Assembly (NCBI RefSeq): GCF_001423845.1
Contig: NZ_LMPM01000002.1
Coordinates: 558,001 to 622,000 of the forward strand
DNA length: 64,000 nucleotides
Source: Sphingomonas sp. Leaf357
Lineage (GTDB): Bacteria; Pseudomonadota; Alphaproteobacteria; Sphingomonadales; Sphingomonadaceae
Reading direction: 5' to 3'
Shown piece after piece: positions 61,534 through 64,000 of this stretch (the first letter of the stretch is position 1; the number at the start of each line of letters is the position of its first letter). The translations under genes and the position numbers were made by a program. The notes beneath the pieces were generated by a model that was not told the DNA's origin, did not search any database, and saw nothing but the letters and a program-made list of their open reading frames with translations.

Positions 61534-62948
61534 GGCGTTTCACCCTAACCGCCTGCGCCGCCTTGTGTTTCTCGGGCCCTGCGTCTGCACAGCAAGTGCC
61601 GAACGCGATCCCCGACGTCCCCGTCAGCACACAGGACCGGTTCTACACCTCGGACCAGTTCTCCAACACCGTGTCGGTGATCGATCCATCGACCAACACG
61701 CTGCTCGGCGTCATCAAGCTCGGTGACCAGACCCCCGCGAACCTCAGCCCGCTCTACAAGGGACAGCTGCTCGTCCACGGCATGGGCTTCTCGCCCGATC
61801 GCAAGACGCTGGCGGTAATCTCGATCGGCTCGAACTCGGTGACGTTCATCGACACTGCGACCAATGCCGTGAAGCACACGACCTATGTGGGCCGATCGCC
61901 GCACGAAGCGTTCTTCCGCCCCGACGGTCGCGAAGTCTGGGTCGCGGTGCGCGGCGAGGATTATATCCAGGTACTCGACGGCAAGACCTTCGCGCCGACC
62001 ACGCGCATCCCCGTCCCCAACGGCCCCGGCATGACGATATTCTCGCCGAACGGAAAATACGGTTACGTCTGTTCGAGCTTCACACCCGAGACCGTGGTGA
62101 TCGACACCGCCTCGAAGAAGATCGTCGGTCGCGTCAAGCAGGCGAGCCCGTTCTGCCCTGACATTGCCGCGACGCCCGATGGCAAGCAGGTCTGGTTGAC
62201 GCTGAAGGACGTCGGCAAGGTCATGGTGTTCGATGCCAAGCCACCGTTCGCGGTGCTCAAGACGTTCGATACTGGCGCCATCACCAACCACGTCAACATC
62301 GCCCGCACCAAGAACGGCCAGTTCGCCTATGTGACGGTCGGTACCGAGAACGTCGTGAAGGTGTTCCGCACCACCGACTTTGCACAGGTCGCGAGCATCC
62401 CGGTCGGCGCGCTGCCGCACGGCTTGTGGCCGTCGGGCGACGGCACTCGGATGTATGTCGGGCTGGAGAACGCCGATGCGGTCGCGGCGATCGACACGGC
62501 GAGCAACACCGTCATCGCGACGATTCCGATCGGTCAGGGGCCGCAGGGCGTAGCCTATGTTCCCGGCGCGGTGCCGAGCGGCGACGGCAAAACGAACCTT
62601 GTGCCGCTCGCGCAGGCAGGCATGAAAGTTCAGCTGACGCTTGGCGGGACCGGTCAAAGCCAGGTGACGCTCTTCGACCAAGGCCAGGTGCAGATCCTGC
62701 AAGCCGCCGTCGCCGGGCTCATGCCCAAGATGCCCTATGTCCTCGGGTTGTCGAACCGTGCAGATGGCAGCGGCCCGATCCAGCCTCTGGCGAAGTTCAT
62801 GACCAATCCCGCCGGCAGCGCGATCGTCAATGCGATCGGCCCGCTGCGCCAGGTTGTCAGCGAGGCCAAGGGCGACGTGCGTCGCTACCTCGTCGTCGCT
62901 CCGGGCGATCCGATGACGATCGGTGCGGCGGTGCAGGTCCAGAAATAG
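61530..62948 (+). CDS. Exported YVTN-type beta-propeller protein, larger paralogue
   Basis: 472 residues with signal peptide MRRFTLTACAALCFSGPASAQ. Seven or so blades: DQFSNTVSVIDPSTNTLLGVIKLG, GMGFSPDRKTLAVISIGSNSVTFIDTATN, AFFRPDGREVWVAVRGEDYIQVLDG, IFSPNGKYGYVCSS, ATPDGKQVWLTLKDVGKVMVFD and [26 protein letters not shown] further 100-residue C-terminal beta domain (from about 370) is absent from the paralogue at 59242. Related propellers occur beside cytochrome and Cu/Mo enzymes. It is co-translated with the DUF305 protein and lies 65 bases before a sulfite-oxidase-like gene. Confidence 0.83.
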   Translation: MRRFTLTACAALCFSGPASAQQVPNAIPDVPVSTQDRFYTSDQFSNTVSVIDPSTNTLLGVIKLGDQTPANLSPLYKGQLLVHGMGFSPDRKTLAVISIGSNSVTFIDTATNAVKHTTYVGRSPHEAFFRPDGREVWVAVRGEDYIQVLDGKTFAPTTRIPVPNGPGMTIFSPNGKYGYVCSSFTPETVVIDTASKKIVGRVKQASPFCPDIAATPDGKQVWLTLKDVGKVMVFDAKPPFAVLKTFDTGAITNHVNIARTKNGQFAYVTVGTENVVKVFRTTDFAQVASIPVGALPHGLWPSGDGTRMYVGLENADAVAAIDTASNTVIATIPIGQGPQGVAYVPGAVPSGDGKTNLVPLAQAGMKVQLTLGGTGQSQVTLFDQGQVQILQAAVAGLMPKMPYVLGLSNRADGSGPIQPLAKFMTNPAGSAIVNAIGPLRQVVSEAKGDVRRYLVVAPGDPMTIGAAVQVQK

Positions 62949-63013
62949 CTATCCTTCGATGCTGGCCGTATCCTTCCCGACGCCGGTGCGTTGGGCAGGA
63001 AACGGAGTAGATC

Positions 63014-64000
63014 ATGACAGTACTCGCTCGCGCCGAACGGAACCTCATAGTGCGGTGTCTCGATCCGCTGAACGCGGAGGCGCGGCCGGAAAGCCTCATC
63101 GCTTCGTTCCTGACCCCACAGGCGCACTTCTACATCCGCAGTCACGGGCCGATACCGGACCTGCCCGTGGACCATCGGATCGCGATCGACGGTCTGGTGA
63201 ATCGCCCCGGATGGTTCAGCGTGGCGGAACTGCAAGCGGCGTTTCCCGTGCGGACCGTCGCGGCGACGATGCAGTGCGCGGGAAATCGGCGCGCGCATCT
63301 TCAGGGCGTGGCGGAAACGTCGGGCGATCCGTGGGATGTCGGCGCGATCGGCAATGCCGAATGGACCGGCGTATCGCTTGCCGACGTCCTTGCCGCTGCG
63401 GGCATCGGCGACGGTGCGGCATTCGTCGCGGCGACTGGTGCCGATGAGGTCGATGTCGATGGCGACAAGGCGCCGTATGGCGCGTCGATCTCGCTCGCGA
63501 AGGCGTGCAGCCCGGACGTGCTCCTCGCCTGGGCCATGAACGGTGAGCCGCTCGCGCCCGAGCATGGTGCACCGCTACGGCTCGTCGTTCCAGGCTATGC
63601 CGGCGTGCGCAGTCCCAAATGGCTTACCAGGATCGAGGTTCGGGACCGCCCGTCCGATGCTCCAATCCAGGCGAAGGACTACAAGCTCTTCCCTGCCGAC
63701 GTCGCCAAAGACGACGCCGATTGGGACGCCGGAATGACGATCGAGGAGATGCCCCTGAATGCGGCCATCTGCTCGCCGGTGGATGGTGCCCGGCTCGATG
63801 TCTGTCGCTGCGTTATCCAAGGGTACGCGATCGCTTCCGGGCGGGCGGTATCGCGGGTCGAGATCTCGGCGAATGGTGGAATGGACTGGATTCAGGCCGT
63901 GATCGACCACCCGCCGGGGGCACCGTGGAGTTGGTCGCAATGGGAGGCGGTGGTCGATCTCGTACCAGGAATTCACGTGTTGGTCGTCCGCGCCGTCGAC
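63014..64000 (+). CDS. Sulfite oxidase-like molybdopterin enzyme, 3' end outside window
   Basis: The frame stays open to the last base, giving 329 residues of an unfinished protein. Start MTVLARAERN with GGAG six bases upstream. It is of the SUOX/YedY fold: Mo ligand Cys88 in VAATMQCAGNRRAHL, FYIRSHGPIPDL, GAIGNAEWTGVSLADVLAAAG, GAPLRLVVPGYAGVRSPKWLTRIEV and the start of the Moco dimerisation domain (VSRVEISANGGMDWIQAV). Unlike sorA it has no Tat signal, so it is probably cytoplasmic, and it is closer to eukaryotic-type sulfite oxidase. It may detoxify sulfite or act on another S- or N-oxide. Confidence 0.88.
   Translation, partial: MTVLARAERNLIVRCLDPLNAEARPESLIASFLTPQAHFYIRSHGPIPDLPVDHRIAIDGLVNRPGWFSVAELQAAFPVRTVAATMQCAGNRRAHLQGVAETSGDPWDVGAIGNAEWTGVSLADVLAAAGIGDGAAFVAATGADEVDVDGDKAPYGASISLAKACSPDVLLAWAMNGEPLAPEHGAPLRLVVPGYAGVRSPKWLTRIEVRDRPSDAPIQAKDYKLFPADVAKDDADWDAGMTIEEMPLNAAICSPVDGARLDVCRCVIQGYAIASGRAVSRVEISANGGMDWIQAVIDHPPGAPWSWSQWEAVVDLVPGIHVLVVRAVD

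Noticed and set aside
1..64000. tRNA, rRNA, CRISPR, transposase or phage genes
   Set aside because: I looked through the intergenic gaps and all convincing frames and found no tRNA-like fold, repeat-spacer array, transposase motif or phage protein.

Overview
The window is high-GC, almost entirely protein-coding DNA from an alphaproteobacterium, most likely a Sphingomonas-type organism. The reasons are the PEPxxWA-type C-terminal sorting signal, four large TonB-dependent receptors (TBDRs), sugar breakdown by non-phosphorylating dehydrogenases rather than kinases/isomerases, and the dense run of secreted glycoside hydrolases. No rRNA, tRNA, CRISPR array, transposase or phage gene was found.

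Region 1 (about 1.5-25.4 kb) is a polysaccharide-utilisation locus for arabinan/arabinogalactan-type pectic side chains. It holds a TBDR, five GH43-fold proteins, a GH51 arabinofuranosidase, a clan GH-A hydrolase, a GDSL esterase, a mutarotase, a carbohydrate-binding-like protein and a FucP-like MFS permease. The cytoplasmic genes build an oxidative pathway: galactose/arabinose 1-dehydrogenase, SMP-30 lactonase, IlvD/Edd pentonate dehydratase, an FAH-fold AraD1 dehydratase and a 2-oxoglutarate-semialdehyde dehydrogenase (L-arabinose to 2-oxoglutarate). DgoK and DgoA open a second branch (D-galactose to pyruvate plus glyceraldehyde-3-phosphate). A FadR-type GntR regulator sits inside, and a TGTCGGA(C/G)-centred pseudo-palindrome recurs in the promoter regions of the main transcription units, which suggests one regulon.

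Region 2 (25.4-32.9 kb) pairs a TBDR and a cytoplasmic GH63-like hydrolase with a LysR regulator, a MOFRL glycerate 2-kinase and an MFS transporter. Together they look like a system for scavenging glucosylglycerate or mannosylglycerate. Region 3 (33-42.4 kb) is a FecI/FecR/STN-TBDR surface-signalling unit followed by two paralogous esterase-like alpha/beta hydrolases, a GH1 glucosidase and an HSL-type esterase. The sigma-factor gene and the TBDR share a bipartite promoter motif.

Region 4 (42.5-51.7 kb) holds a fused zinc-protease/TPM lipoprotein, a zinc-ribbon membrane protein, a class A beta-lactamase-like protein lacking the usual general-base Glu, a second FecI/FecR/FecA-like set behind a clear Fur box, and a bacterial GH47 alpha-mannosidase.

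Region 5 (52.4-64 kb) is a sulfite module. A LysR regulator, a TDT/SLAC1-type exporter, SorA/SorB sulfite dehydrogenase and a ClC channel form one operon with a perfect CCAAT-N11-ATTGG LysR box. Next come a malate dehydrogenase, two related beta-propeller proteins, a membrane protein, a DUF305 protein and the start of a second, SUOX-like sulfite oxidase that runs off the window end. The window also opens inside a cation/proton antiporter gene.
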